Origin: Symbiodinium natans
Lineage: Eukaryota; Sar; Dinophyceae; Suessiales; Symbiodiniaceae
Assembly (NCBI GenBank): GCA_905221605.1
Contig: CAJNDS010002341.1
Location: forward strand, 1-64,000
Direction of reading: 5' to 3'
DNA length: 64,000 nt
Part shown: positions 12,201 through 23,999 of the stretch, piece after piece
Position numbering within the stretch: the stretch's first letter is position 1
How the letters are laid out: each line of letters starts with the position of its first letter
Position numbers and translations under genes: made by a program
The notes under the pieces: generated by a model
What the model saw: only the letters and a program-made list of their open reading frames with translations
What the model was told of the DNA's origin: nothing
The model's database searches: none

Positions 12201-15200
12201 GTATCGCTTTCTGCGTCATGCTCGCTGCTGTGTTCATCGAAGCAGCCATCAGCTGCAACATCCCAGGTGTGGCATCGGCCGGTCTTCGAGAGGAGACCAC
12301 TTGGTGCCTCAGAGACGTATTCTATTGTCTCCGGTCGTCAGGAAGATAAGACAGTGAGTGGACGTGTGAAGAAAACGGATGCTTGGTAGAAAGCTTCTGG
12401 AACCATCAATGTACCAAGATGTGCCAGGTTACCATGGAGAGACTGACGTTCATGCTGGTCAAGTGATTCACTGAGGTGGCAATCGCTGACTTGCACCGGC
12501 TCCTTCGCAGTACGTGGAAAGACCTGCACCACAGACTAGCGCAGGGGCTGTTGAACAGTTGCTGGTCCACAGACATGCATCTCGAACCATCTTCACGTAA
12601 GATCTCCAACAGGCAAGAAGCTCGTGCACTGCCACCATGGAGGAGGCACATGCAGCGTCGACGCAGAAAGTTGATCCCCGCAGGTCCAGAAGCTGGCTCA
12701 CTCTCCTCGGCAAGTTACCAGAAGGATTCAGAGGGCCTATGGATGACTATGGCATCTATGGGACATGTCGGAAGATTCTGCAGGGCACGACTCACGAGGC
12801 GGCGAAGTCTCCCAGCAGTTGCGGATAAAGCTTTGTACGCTCTGATGTGGGGGGGAACGCCGCTGACTTCATGGAATTGTCGGTAGAAGTCAATCTCTGC
12901 GTCGGCATGGTTGACGGCAACCACGACAGGCACATCCTGGAAGTAAGCACCGCTCTATGATGCTTGCCGCCTACAGTATGCTACAGTATGTTGCAGTATG
13001 CTACATGTACATACGTATGTTAAAGTCTGTTATCAGCCTCACAAAATGCTCGTGAGGAAGGGGTTCCAGGCAGATGCTCTGTTCGGGAGTCCTTGCCAGC
13101 CAAACTTCCCACCTTCACACCAGAGTTGGTGACAGCCTCATAGGCACCTTCAACAGCGAGTGGTCTGAAGATGCACAGACATCACAGACACCTCTGCCGC
13201 AGTGGAAGGCAGAGACTTGTTATCGAAATCCATCAGAATCAGTTGAGATGTCTTAAGACCAGGGGATTCCAGACTTCTGGACCTTGCCTTCCAGAACGGC
13301 CAGTTGTTGAGGATCCATCTCCCCAGCTTCGAGTGGGGACAGCCCGAACAAGGCTCTGTCCTCAAGAGTTTCGCCCGAACTCAGAAAACAGTTCAGCACA
13401 GCCATTGGTTTCGCAGCTCCATACTGGCAACTGTGGCTCCACGAGCTCTTTGCCTTCGATGAACCCCGCATAGGCGATCTCCGGATGCCTGGCGCGCATC
13501 GCATGCTCCCCTCTGTAGTCACTGTAGTATCCCTCACTATCCTTCAAGTTAGGATCTCTCATGGCCATGGTCTCGTGCCTTTCGCAGTCCCAGTCCATTC
13601 TATGCGTGATTCCACAACGCTTGTCAGCCAAGAGCTGGGCAAGAGCGTCCTTGAGCAAGACTCAGAGGGAACATGAAGCACAATCTCCACAGCAGCTTAC
13701 TGCGGCTTACTGCAGCTTACTGCGATCTATGCAACACTGAAGTACGAGAACACAGGACCGCAGGCCGGATTTCTCAATGAGTGTCCAAGTGGTTGCAGTG
13801 ACCCGGAAGGCGGCACGAGACTCCCACGATGTGCACAGGATCCTGGCAAGTTTCTGGTCACATCACGCCGCACTCAAAAGCCACTCCCTCTTGCAAAGCG
13901 GTTTGGGGATGTTTCTGCCTCCGCACTTACTCGGATGGAAGCTCCCCTGCCTGAGGCACAATGTTGGATACGCAGCTGTCTTTGTCACATTGTGCCATGC
14001 ACAGCAGGAGCCCTAGCTGTCAGATGACGTCAGCCAATGAATTGCTAGCCTCCAGCAGTCTTGGCCCTTGTGATTCGCCTGTCATGGCACGTACGAACAC
14101 CCAGGTGACAGTTTAACATTTCCTGATCTTGCCGGCCTCCTAGGTTGTGTGGGCAGGCTTCGCCAAGACGTTGTTGCCACAAAACTATCCACGAGCTCCT
14201 GCTATCCTATACTGTACATGTCTGAACGAAGGCATGGAACAAGCATCCTGTCAACCACTGAGTCATGGCAAACACTGCAAATCCTCCAGTGTCTGCGCAT
14301 GCAGGACAGTACTGATGAGCACCCTGGTATTCAAGAATTCCGAGGTGTAGATGCTCATCATGTTTGTGAAAGCCATGACCTGGCAACACACCGCTAGCAA
14401 CAGCCTTCAACTCGACGGCAGATACGGCACCTGCAGAGAGGTGAGCCCCAGAGTAGCCACCGAAGTCGTTGCGTCCAGATCATCGACCCCGAGTGCGTGC
14501 AGAAGTTTCCTCTGTTTCGACACGGTAGAGCTCTAGTGGCCCTGGCTTCTAGGGCAGGGGAAGATACTGTAGCAGGCCAGTGACAGTGCATAAGGAGGCC
14601 TTCATGAACAACCCCGACTTAAACCGCACTCGCTCTCGTGCAAGGCAAATCGAAAGTGCATAGTGTGATTCGCTAGTCACAGAGTCGGGGGGTGGACGTG
14701 AGAACATGATCCGTGAACTGTCCAACCCCTGCTGAATACAACAGTTTCGCAACTTGCAACGTTCATGCCCGACGCCCCGAACCAATTATATGGCGCACTA
14801 GGTGGAGGACTGTTTGCGTGCCAGCTTCGTGGCCAGAGCAATCCACCAATCACGGGGCCTGGAATGTTGAGGAATGCTCAGAACGAGAAGAACCATGAGT
14901 GAACAGCTATGCTGGGCGACACCTGTCTTTGAGGCACCAGCTTTCGATCATCCAACGGCTCGCCACCAAAGAGGGCCAAATCAAGAACCTGTGCGAACAA
15001 GCGCTTGCAGCAACGAGCCAGCCACAGCAAGAAACAACCAACGACCACCGTGCACGGACCAGCAGAAACCCCCCCATTGATAGCCCGTTTGATAGACCGT
15101 GAAACGTTGAAGGACAAGAAAGAAGTCTGGGAAGAGGAGACTAGCTCATAACGATCATAAAGATATCTGTATGTTGGAAGGCCGGAATCGAACAAGGAGC

Positions 15201-18200
15201 GTGATGCTGAGCCAGGCAGTCTGCATGTTGAGCCAATGCTGCTGCCAGCTTCCGATCGACCTTGCTGCTGGACTTGGTCGTCATTCTCTGCCTGGAGGAG
15301 TCCATTGATTACTTCAAGGTTGGCAAGCTCTGATAAGCTTTGCTAGGTGAAGCCGTAAGCTCAGCCAAACCTTGGAGAAGATGTCACACCAAAAGGAAAC
15401 ACCAGCATAAAACATCCAGAAATCTCGGTTCTTGTCTGGTCTCTCCGAGAAGCTCCGGGCTGACCAGGTGAGCGGTTTTGGGGAGCGGGAAGGACACGCC
15501 GAATCGCGCAATGGCGGCAACTTCATGGCAGATGGCGACCATGCTCACATCTTCACTTTCGGAATGCCGCTTCTGGACCATCAATGTCAAGGAATCCGCA
15601 CCATTTTCGTCTGAAAGGCCCACCAGCACGAACCGCAGGCTGGGGAACTTCTTCTCGAGCTCTTGTTCCATGCGCTCAGGGAACACCTTGTAGCCGTTAA
15701 TCTTCATCCTTGGAGATTGCTTTTAAAAGCGCAGCGCACACGCAGCAACAGTGCAAGAGAACTGCTGCATTTCAACAGCCCGACCCGGGCTGCGGATGAG
15801 CGTCATGTTGTTCATGCGGCCAACCTGACAGCACTTCCCTGCAGACAGCATGGCACCACACCTTTGCCATTGCGTAGCGCTGAGTTACAGGCAATGAAGA
15901 CATAACCATCAGGATCTTGTGTGCCAACGTCGCCGGTCCGGTACCAGCGTGTACCATCTGAGTCTGTGAAGAAGACCCGTCCGTTCACCTGTGCAGACGG
16001 CACCATCCACAGCACATATGCCGATTGTCATAGCAGATTGGGCGATGAAACGCACCTCCACATACCCGTAAAGAAGGAGCCCTACTCGTTATCACCATGG
16101 GTCACCGATTGCCCACACGCCTCTTCCACCCCGGGGCCCCAATAGCCGGCAAACATAGACGGCCTAAGCGCCGCGAACAAGCGAAATTTCGGCAACCGCT
16201 AGAATCTACTAGAAGCTCTCCAGGATTCTCCAGGCGCCCCGCCCAGCCAAACAAATCTCCTCAGCTGTGCAGATTCGTGAAGTCTGATGCTCCGAAAACA
16301 CTGGTTGCTCGGCTTTATGTTCGCAGCTTGATTCCAAGTTGTCACTTAATTAGGCCTCGGCACACCTTGGACGCCGTGAGCAACTGCGCGGAGGTTCTCG
16401 TCGAAGATGCGCAGGCAAATGTGTTTGGCAGGCTTCCCAACCTCGGAAGGCTGAAGATCGCAATAGGTATGCCAGGTATGCCTCTAGCGCGCGAGGCTGC
16501 TGAATGGCTGAAAGGGTTGAACAAATGATGAAACTGAAGAGCTCTCAACATTCTTTCCTCACGGTTCCTGCAGCCGAAGGCACGGAGTTCTTCCTTGGAG
16601 CTCCAACAGGATTAGCGCACACCAGCTGCGTTGCCTGCACCAGGACGGTGGTGTCATATATAGGCTGCGCAAATGCCAAAACGAGCCAACACACATCAGC
16701 ACTTCCCCGGCACACCGTAGTTGCTCTCAATCAGTATCCGCCGGGCCGTAGGTTCCGCCCAGACAGCCACGCGCCCCCCCGCCCTAGGGAGCTGTAGGCG
16801 ACCGGAGGAGCAATTGCAGGGGGGATATGTTGGTATCTTTCTCTGCAGATTTCTGCAGATCCTTTGATTTTTATGCCATTCCACAGCAGTATGCCGCATG
16901 GGCATCGAAGGTTATCGAAAATTGGCTTCATCGCTCTGCAGGTCTGACACTCCAGGGCCTGGAAACTCTGCAATAAATGTTGATTGCAAGGTTTTTAAGG
17001 GAGCGGGGGCCCAAAACCTAAGTAGCATTGGGGAACGTTGGGTTGCCTACCCCCACCTTCAGAATCCTTAAAAAGCACACATGCTACATTGGTGACAGCT
17101 GTGACAGCGAACGACTGGAAGCACCCGAGCTTTGAGTGCTCAAAGTTACACCGATGCCACTTGATGCCACTTGCCCACCCCCCAACCCCACCCCCCACAC
17201 AATCAAGGAGCAATGTTCTCGACAGGCACATGGCGACAACCCAGAACCCGACACAGTGTTCCTGGAATAGAGCTGCACTCCTACCTCGGTCATGCCATAG
17301 GCCACGACGACTTGTGTATTGAAGAGGCGGGTCATCTGATCCACGAACTCCTGGCATTTTCCACGCTCACTCGAGAGCGGAATGGAGCGAAGCTTGCAAT
17401 GCACTGCTAGCTGCGCTAGGACTTGTAATTTGCAGCGTGCACGCATCTCCTGTGGCAGGCAACCGCTGCCATTGCGGATAAATCGCACGGAATGCTGGCA
17501 GCGCTGTAGAACCTGTCCGACGACCAACAGACTTGAGCACGAGTGCGCAGTCTAACGTGTGATGTTTTCCGTGTCCGAACTCCCTTGCAGCCTGTCCATT
17601 CTGCTGTTCAAGAATCTGCTTGTGCATCTCGGGCACGGCCGTGTACCTTCCACCCAGGTTGAAGCCACTTGCGTGAGGACTGATATTCTTCGTCGCACGA
17701 CACGAAGTGGACACCTGCGATAAGCTGTGGATGTGTGGCTTCAGAAAGGCAAACACAAGGCATCAACAATTACAGTCAACGTGATGATTACGGAATGCAC
17801 TTCGCGTGCATACAGTTAGGATATCATGAAACTTGTTTAGCGAAAAAGCCCGAAATCTCCAGGTGCCCAACAACATGAAATGTCCGGCTCATCGGAGACG
17901 TAAGTGTTGGTCCATCGCTTGAGCGCACGAAGTTTCAAGTGCAAGTTCAAACTCTGTCAAGGTACCAGGTGACGCCGTGCTTTAGCACAATCTTCCAGTG
18001 ATTTGCCGCGTTGAACTTCGAGAAGACGACGGTACCTGCAGCTTTGACTCCACAAACACGACGACCGGTTTAGTTCGACTGAGCGGGGGTCGGGTGAGGT
18101 ACCTAGGGCTGGCAAATGCTGACAGGATCTGGCAGGGCACCGCCACTGGCAAGAGTGGACAGCAATGGTGTCACCAAACCACCAACTGTGACCATAGGCT

Positions 18201-20870
18201 GTGAGATGTAAGTCCTGAAAACATGGTGGTGTCAGCAGCAACGGCAGCGGCCGCGTACAGTCTTCAACATTTGAACTGCTTGAGGCATGTGTGTGTGTCT
18301 AGGCACAGCGGAATCTGAGACTTCGGCACATCCTGATTTGTCAGGATATAAGCATCAACGACAGATTTTATGGCTGCCGCGACATTGGTCCTGTGCAGGG
18401 TGGGGTTTCGCCCTTGCTCAGTCAGATTCGGAGCTCAGGGTTCTCGGATGTTACCGCACAACTGGGTACTACGGGTACTGTTGCCATCCCTTACAGTTTC
18501 CGTTGCCTTGTGAGTGGGATGGACTTCGGTTTGCCGGTGCTGCCGCTGGTTCGCAGCAGAAGCACGGTGTCCTGCCGAGCATGCCCGAGCCCTCCAAATT
18601 CCAAACAGCCTTCAATATGATTTCAACTTCTAAACAAGACCTGCACCCTTGATATGCTTGCAACATCTTACAACAGTAGCTGAATTCAAACCAGACAAGC
18701 GTGGTGACTCTGACTGAGAGCTACAGTGCTTCAAGTAGCGGACACTCATGCGGTGTCCTCTGGAAGCGCGGCCTCTGATGCTTGAACGGGCTGGTCCTGA
18801 GTTGCTGTCGACCATTGCAAGACGGGGCACACGACCAAAATGCCAGGTCCAACATGGACAATGTCTGAGTCCGTAGACCCCGCAGACCCTTTTGGTAGCC
18901 CGCATGGCCTTGCTTCGCAGCAGCTTCACCGCTGCATTGCAAGACTGGTCTGTGAAGGAAAGGGAGAGCTTCCAAATCGGAACGCCTGATCAGGGCAGCT
19001 GTTGTGCAAGTCAGGTGGTGATGGTTCCCTGCGATGCAGCGACTGGCGACCAGGATGGTCACAGCAAGGCCTCGTGTTGCTGCCACTGCAAGAAAGGCGC
19101 CGACCTGACAACGACAGCCCAGTTTTCCGAGGCTGCTTACATCTTTGCTGCCCTTTGGAGAGGTGTGTGCAGCTTTGCTTGGCCGAAACATCCACGCTCT
19201 GACTGCCTTCCTTCTTTCCTTGGGGCATAGGGGTGAACCCACCCCTCTCGCTCACTCACTCACTCACTCTCTCCCGTCCTTCCTTCCTTCCTTTCCTCCC
19301 TCCCCTCCTTCCTTCCTCGCTCTATGTCTGCTAAATTTATCGCTCCTGCTTTACTCAGGTACGTGTCTTACGACACGACATGTTTATGGTCCCTTCCATT
19401 TCCTTGTCTTGCTCGACTCCGATTTTTTTGCAAAAACACATTCAGCATCCCCTGGCCTGAAAAGCAACCTGGAGCCGGTTTGGACGCTCGAATCGTGAAA
19501 AAGTCAAACTTTGCTTTCTCCAAAGCACGCGCCCTCCCATGCCCTTGCCCCCCTCGGCTATCTGACACGGCTCCCAGTCTTTTCCTCTACTCTAAACGGG
19601 TTAACGTCCGAGTGGTGCACGGCTTCCCGGCTTTGAGCATCCATGGGAAAGTTCATCTCCACTTCAGGAAACAGCGCCACCTCCACCTCAGAAAGATGGG
19701 AGAATCGCGCATTGCTCGATAGCGTAAAGGCCATAAAGGCCATAAGCCAAGGCAGGGGCAAGCTCTAAGGCGTCGCTCAGCTCTTCGTCTGAAAGGAACT
19801 GGGCATGAATGTTCAGCGGCATGGCAACACAGCGCCTGCAGAGCTCGATTTAACATGCCTTTGCAATTGCGTGACTATGGCGACTATGGCATGGACTATG
19901 GGCAAGGAGCATCCTCAACATACTCCAAGCGACGAGCCATGCTTCATGGCTGCGAGCAGCGCAACCAAGTAATGGATCGGAGTACCAAGTGGGAAACACA
20001 GGCCAACGCGCAAAAGAGAGCCATGCCTTGGCGCATGTCTTGGTTCTTACATGATGCGGACCCGGGTCGTCCGCACAAGCTTGGGACACTTGCACGGAGG
20101 CACTGACAATGAAGCGGATGTAGAAGAGTGTGATGCAAAACACGAGGTTGAGGAAGAAATCAGGGCAATGTGCCCGTTCCCATCCAACCCTTCTCTGAGG
20201 AAAAACGGCCGTCTCCTGGTCAGTCTACCATCATTCACTACTTTACACGCAATTGCCACATCGCCCTTCCAGCGAAAAACAGACAGCATGCGCCAGATGT
20301 GGTTTTTCAGAGCCAAGATACCAGATTACGCTCAGATGCTGCACGCTAATATCGCGCTTTGTGCGACTTTGTGCGACTTCGTGGCGCAGGCCCCGAACTC
20401 ACGGGGTCCGTGCATTCAGCCCCCAACGCCATCCCCGCCGCCAAACGCTTTCTGAACAACATGTCATCGATGCGGTGCCGGGAGGATAACATGACGTGGA
20501 GTAAGTGCTCAAGAGATACTTACTGGTAGTCAACTCGAACAATGTGCACGCCAAGGCTGCTTGATCTGCGTCTGGAGCGACTCAGACAGTTCTTTGGCAA
20601 GTCCATCCTCAACTTCAAGGTGCCCCACCAGGCGGCAACAAGAAGGGCAAGGGCACACCGTGAGGAAAATATCTTGATGGAGATCTTGCGCCAACAAGCT
20701 GCTACTGATGCTTTGAGCTGGCTGTACGAGATGCTGGAGAGCACTTGCCCTGTCTGCTGGTCAACGTGAACGAAGCACCGCTTCCTTGGCTTCGAGGACT
20801 GTATTGTGACCCATGTACTGAGATTTGCAGTCGAAACTGCACTGACTATTGGGGCCATGTCGTCAGCAGT
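4470..20870 (-). CDS. Hybrid NRPS/PKS synthase, A-T-KS-(AT)-TE, many exons
   Basis: Candidate single gene for an assembly-line enzyme, read right to left. At least 30 short exons carry, in order, an acyl-activating adenylation domain, a carrier domain with its serine, a ketosynthase with Cys-His-His motifs, an acyltransferase-like segment and an alpha/beta-hydrolase thioesterase. In the well-supported parts the exon phases match and the joined residues align with family consensus without gaps. Such an enzyme would activate an acid with ATP, tether it as a thioester, condense it once with a malonyl-type extender and hydrolyse the product. The architecture resembles BurA-like enzymes (inference). 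Gaps remain: A-domain core 1-2, the AT serine and everything from 9.9 to 6.3 kb. That all domains belong to one transcript is inferred from order and strand. The 5' end is not found. Confidence 0.7.
6340..9700 (-). other. Unassigned stretch between AT-like and TE exons
   Basis: Likely introns plus some exons of the synthase. Minus-strand frames at 9,274-9,215 (DAVRCIQAVNSGAKVVP), 9,085-9,000 (LPSFLQALDKYAEALSLTS), 8,340-8,230 (FPKELRLVEKLLQEASVSS) and 7,920-7,770 (SDTQATVAMIAQQLQKT) look protein-like, but I recognise no ketoreductase (GGxGxxG), dehydratase or second carrier motif. Telomere-like CCCTAA words occur at 7,120-7,160 and GGGTTAGGG words at 7,440-7,460. Confidence 0.4.
9958..10229 (-). 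CDS. Acyltransferase-like segment, divergent
   Basis: One open exon of about 90 codons following the ketosynthase. It starts HRIAFVFALSADLPKLLEEK and ends CAVFQLCLASLWKVHGVQP, matching the start ('FxFxGQG...') and the 'ALAxLWxxxGVxP' stretch that precedes the GHSxGE serine motif in malonyl/acyl transferases. The GQG oxyanion motif expected near the beginning is absent (ALSAD instead). I did not find a convincing GHSxGE exon downstream; GHSASRS at about 9.65 kb is poor. A remnant or non-catalytic AT-like docking region is possible. Confidence 0.5.
10290..13842 (-). CDS. Ketosynthase domain exons
   Basis: Beta-ketoacyl synthase of type I PKS. Exons in order: DPVHIVGVSCRLPG (from 13,842), the MDWDCER region (about 13.66-13.44 kb), LFGLSPLEAGEMDPQQ (13,360-13,288), AYEAVTNSGVKVGSLAG (13,147-13,092), VVVAVNHADAEIDFYRQ (12,936-12,796), CVDAACASSMVAVHEL (from 12,692; active-site Cys codon 12,650-12,648), GFVRGEGSASLFL (12,097-12,060), VEAHGTGTTIGD (ending at 11,401), VFG...NPVLVGSVK (11,240-11,181), ANVGHLEASAGMAGLL (11,082-11,035), IGLEFPIHTTPLTQ (from 10,694) and CNSFGFAGTIGTAVLA (from 10,487). 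Cys and both His are present, so the domain should be catalytically competent. The usual C-terminal GTNAH reads GTIGT. Exons around 12.5-12.4 and 11.8 kb are only approximate. Confidence 0.85.
11990..12025. repeat. Short tandem repeat, 11-base unit
   Basis: Four near-identical copies of 'aagcatcctg' inside the ketosynthase part of the large gene, in a presumed intron. Confidence 0.8.
12130..12157. repeat. (CA)n microsatellite in an intron
   Basis: A run of about 12 CA units. On the coding (minus) strand it is GT-rich and sits just upstream of the pyrimidine-rich acceptor of the exon starting at 12,097, so it is intronic. Confidence 0.9.
14276..15020 (-). CDS. Carrier (thiolation) domain exons
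   Basis: Exon 14,511-14,431 (27 codons) reads RKLLHALGVDDLDATTS then VATLGLTSLQ. The LGLTSLQ motif contains the serine that would carry phosphopantetheine (consensus LGxDSL, here T replaces D). The next exon, from 14,323, gives VLISTVLHAQTLEDLQ, matching helix 4 of carrier domains. Further upstream, ending at 14,938, RLFAQVLDLALF...PLDDRKL resembles the first half of a carrier domain, so either a second, incomplete carrier or a linker is present. Confidence 0.7.
15180..20870 (-). CDS. Adenylation (AMP-binding) domain exons
   Basis: Motifs in order along the minus strand: N-terminal SISYSQLKAS (about 20.74 kb) joined to DGLAKELSESLQ (20,607 down); ATP-loop RTSGSTGKPKSIPLT (exon 18,571-18,495); exon 18,390-18,328; GGLVTPLL (18,214-18,141); exon 18,035-17,966; YTAVPEMHKQIL (from 17,646); RFIRNGSGCLP (17,512-17,450); AYGMTE (17,350-17,285); NPVGAPRKNSVP (16,634-16,563); exons 16,432-16,366, 16,264-16,243 and 16,163-16,106; WYRTGDVG (from 15,988); KINGYKV (from 15,708); and KSSSKVDRKL (from 15,287). 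This is the full A3-A10 order of the acyl-CoA ligase/NRPS adenylation family. The segment that should read GRxKD between TGD and KINGYK is divergent or wrongly spliced in my reading. The A1-A2 exon, expected between 20.5 and 18.6 kb, was not identified. Confidence 0.85.
19245..19322. repeat. (CTCA)n / (CCTT)n low-complexity tract
   Basis: Five CTCA/CACT units followed by repeated CCTT and CCCT words. On the minus strand it is purine-rich and lies in the unresolved part of the adenylation domain, probably an intron. The stretch 18.6-20.5 kb otherwise yields no exon I can place. Confidence 0.8.
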
Positions 20871-21700
20871 ACCACAACAAGCATAAACGCAATCAGCCCT
20901 GCGAGCAAGAACCGGGAAAATCATGGGACTCGATCTTTGGATATAAATGGCAGGTAAGTCGCTCCTCGCTTTCGCTGTGCAGGACATCATCAGATATTAT
21001 TCTGAACACGTCCATGACGAGGCCACTCCGCGACAATTCGGAAAACAAGTCGTTTGGACGAAAGAGAGCTTGGGAACCAACAGCACCAGCGAAGCCCACC
21101 AAACATGCACTACCACAACCGGAGCATCGAAACTGGTGACAACTGCTGGGAATGGCAACATTACGTGCCAGTTGTCAAGTTGTTTCCCCTTCGCCGGTAT
21201 TGTAGAGAGTGCTTCCTTACTGAAGCCAGACACTGTCAAGTCTAAGATATAGCGGTAAGTATATCATTGGCATGATTCAGCCTCGTAGAAACCAGTCAGC
21301 CTCTTTGAGAGGCTGTGATGCATTTGATTGCATGTGCTGTATGCCAGCAGTGGGAAAATGGATCGAGGCCAGTGCCGGCATGGCCTTCTTCTGTACAAGA
21401 GACAGAGCAGATGTGCTACTTGCAAAATGGCTACATGATGCTAGATGCAGTCACTGACGTTGAAGGAAAACACATCGCTCTACATGCTAAGGCTTTGAAC
21501 TACGATGCGGCCTAAACAGCTCAATCATCGCTGGTTCCAGCCTCCTTTACCGGCTTTAGCCTGGCAGAGTCTGAGATAAGGTATCTGAGTATCACGGATG
21601 TGCTCAATGAATTGCTTGCAGAAGCAATCAATGCAGACGTGAACACTCCACAGGGCAGACAGAGCTCTCAGAGTCACAGGGGCGCTGCGTACTCGAGGCT

Positions 21701-22114
21701 GTGCCCTCCTCTTCACCCCTCCCACACAATTCCCCCCTCACTAAGTTCGTGTGGCTGGGGGTCGCATTCGGACGACACAGTGTACACTCAGACTCAGAAT
21801 CAGAAACAAAGTCGAAACCATCTATGCAACTCTGCCTCGCAACTCAACATATCGCCCCAGATATCTTTTCCGACCCCCCAGTGTTCCAAAACAAGTCCGG
21901 TACTGTCCCGGCAATAGATGGCTCCCACACCCACTCATCCCCTGCTGATTTTTTAAAGGAGGAACAGGCCGATTTGAACACATCACGTCTTCGATCACGT
22001 CTCACGCATAATCTCGCGTTGAAGCACCTTGCAAGTCGGGCTTTGGCGGAGGCGAAGGCCGCAGCCACCTGCGGAAGTGGCTCGAAATTCATCACAGACG
22101 AGGCCTTAAGCTAA
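21701..22114 (+). CDS. Unknown hydrophilic protein segment
   Basis: Open plus-strand frame of 137 codons ending at a TAA. The middle and end (HSDSESETKSKPS; PADFLKEEQADLNTSRLRSR; LKHLASRALAEAKAAA) are polar, serine-rich then helical, unlike the proline/arginine-rich peptides of non-coding DNA here. The first 20 residues may be spurious if an exon boundary lies there. It is oriented away from the NRPS/PKS gene, whose 5' end lies about 0.8 kb to the left. No domain recognised. Confidence 0.4.
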   Translation: MPSSSPLPHNSPLTKFVWLGVAFGRHSVHSDSESETKSKPSMQLCLATQHIAPDIFSDPPVFQNKSGTVPAIDGSHTHSSPADFLKEEQADLNTSRLRSRLTHNLALKHLASRALAEAKAAATCGSGSKFITDEALS

Positions 22115-23738
22115 CACGAGCACACGGCAAGCATGCTGCACAACAACAAGCATACATGCATGCAGGCAGACTGTACCGGTCTAGACGGACGGGCGGCCAG
22201 CGATATGAAGGGATGCCCTTCTGCAGTGCATGACCTCCTCCCGTGTAAATTCGTTGATTTAAGATCTCCCGCCTCCTTGGAAGCCACCAAGGCGCTACTG
22301 TACGATCCGCTGTCTGAACGCGACTCTGAAGGCTCCTCTGCCTCCAAAGGCCAAGTCAACTGCCAACCAGGACGTCTTTCTGAGTTGTGATTCCAAATTC
22401 TTCACAACTCCTCGACACCCCTCAAAAAAGTGGCATCCGCCGACTTAGGCTCCAAAAAACTCGCCCTTCACATCCCGTCGCTGTAGTTCAGGACAAAAGC
22501 AAGCAGAGGTACTGTGCAGTCCAGCCTCATTGCCGTGCTGTGGATTGGGCCTGCAAGGCTCAGTTCAACAACATCTGGAGGAATGAACACCCTTCTCCAC
22601 ACACCGTGCTCACACAACGGGGCTTTAAGACTTCGGGGGTTGATGCTCAAGAAAAAGACCCAACATGACAAGATCAATGTGCGACAGTGGGCATGTTGTC
22701 CTGAACCTCTAACCCCAAACCCTGTTGAAAATGGGCGATAGTGAAAGCGAAAATATTTGACACATGAAGTATCATGAAGTCGACAGCTTTCGTTCGCGCT
22801 TTCCAAGAGGTGAAGAAACTGTCTTGCAGGATTCTTTTGTGCACAACAAGTTGATTCGATTGAGGTCGCTTGTTTCAGGGAGAATTTCTCGGTCAGCCCC
22901 AAACTCATCCAAGCAAAACCTATTTTGGGGCTCTGCTCAGAACCATAGGGATCCATTCGTACAAGATGACAGAAGCATTCATGAACAATACTCTCAATAT
23001 GCCCCTACGATACATGTAGCACAAGCGGCTCAGGATAGTTAAATCCAGAACGTCCGAATGACAATGAGCACCAAGCCATGTGGCTTTTTAGTGCTTTTGC
23101 ACTGCATTCCAGACAAACACTCGTCTGATATCTTATCGAGCCTGGTAACACGCTCATACCGCCCAGAACCTCAGCACATGCGAAGGGGTGGCGAGATTGA
23201 TACGTCTTCCAATCATTTGATGCTGCTGCTTGCCACGCACCGACCGAGAAGCCTAGTACCAAAGTCTGAGTGCACCACCAAGGCTCGAGGAGGAGGGTTC
23301 TTTCCTGCACAAGCCACGGCATTGCAGCTTCTGTCACAATCATGAAAACTGAAACCTTGCAGTGGCCAGAATCTGCCACGATGACTCATGCCCATGACAA
23401 TCGCGCAACGTCACAGCCGTCTTGAGCCCGCTGGGAATTAGTCTTACTCTTTTCAACCTGCAAAGAGCCATCCAAGCCCCGCACTCTGGCATGGTCAGCT
23501 GCTGTGAATCTGTCAGGCAACTTTTCGAACATGTTGGGTGGGGGGGGGAGCGGGTTAGGGGGGGTCAGAGGGGCTGCGCGCTGGAGCGCCCGAGTCTAAC
23601 GAGTCTACCCTTGCACCTTCGTCTTCACCACTGCGCGGCGACGCAGGAGACGCTCCTCACATTATGGTTGCACGATATGTCACTTCTTGCAGGGCAAAGC
23701 CGAAAGCAACCGTCTCCCATGATTACTCGTAATTTGCA

Positions 23739-23900
23739 GAAGTCTGCAGTGTCAGCGAGGCCTTTGGCAGCTCGCAGTGCTGCGAGTGCCGTCTCCGACT
23801 TTGAAGACTTTACGCCTGTAGCGCCTGCAGATGCACCGTCATCTCAACCTTCCTCACCCAATTGCGACCTCCGGCCGACGGGCGTCTGGAACAAGCCTTC
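23739..23900 (+). CDS. Exon of an unknown low-complexity protein
   Basis: After an acceptor-like 'aatttgcag', the plus strand reads KSAVSARPLAARSAASAVSD, then FEDFTPVAPADAPSSQPSSP, a Ser/Ala/Pro-rich disordered segment. With the segments at 21.7-22.1 kb and around 22,235-22,360 it may belong to one plus-strand gene of disordered character, but joins were not established. 22.4-23.7 kb otherwise shows nothing definite. Confidence 0.35.
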
Positions 23901-23999
23901 ACCCCACAACACACCAAAACACACCCTCCCATGCCCCCCTCTCCCCTCCTCTGTGGGCTGTAGCTGCTTGTAGTTGCCACATGGGGAGCTGCAATCCGA

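Noticed and set aside
20542-20769. Plus-strand 75-residue ORF (MCTPRLLDLRLERLRQFF...)
   Set aside because: Antisense shadow of the adenylation-domain N-terminal exons.
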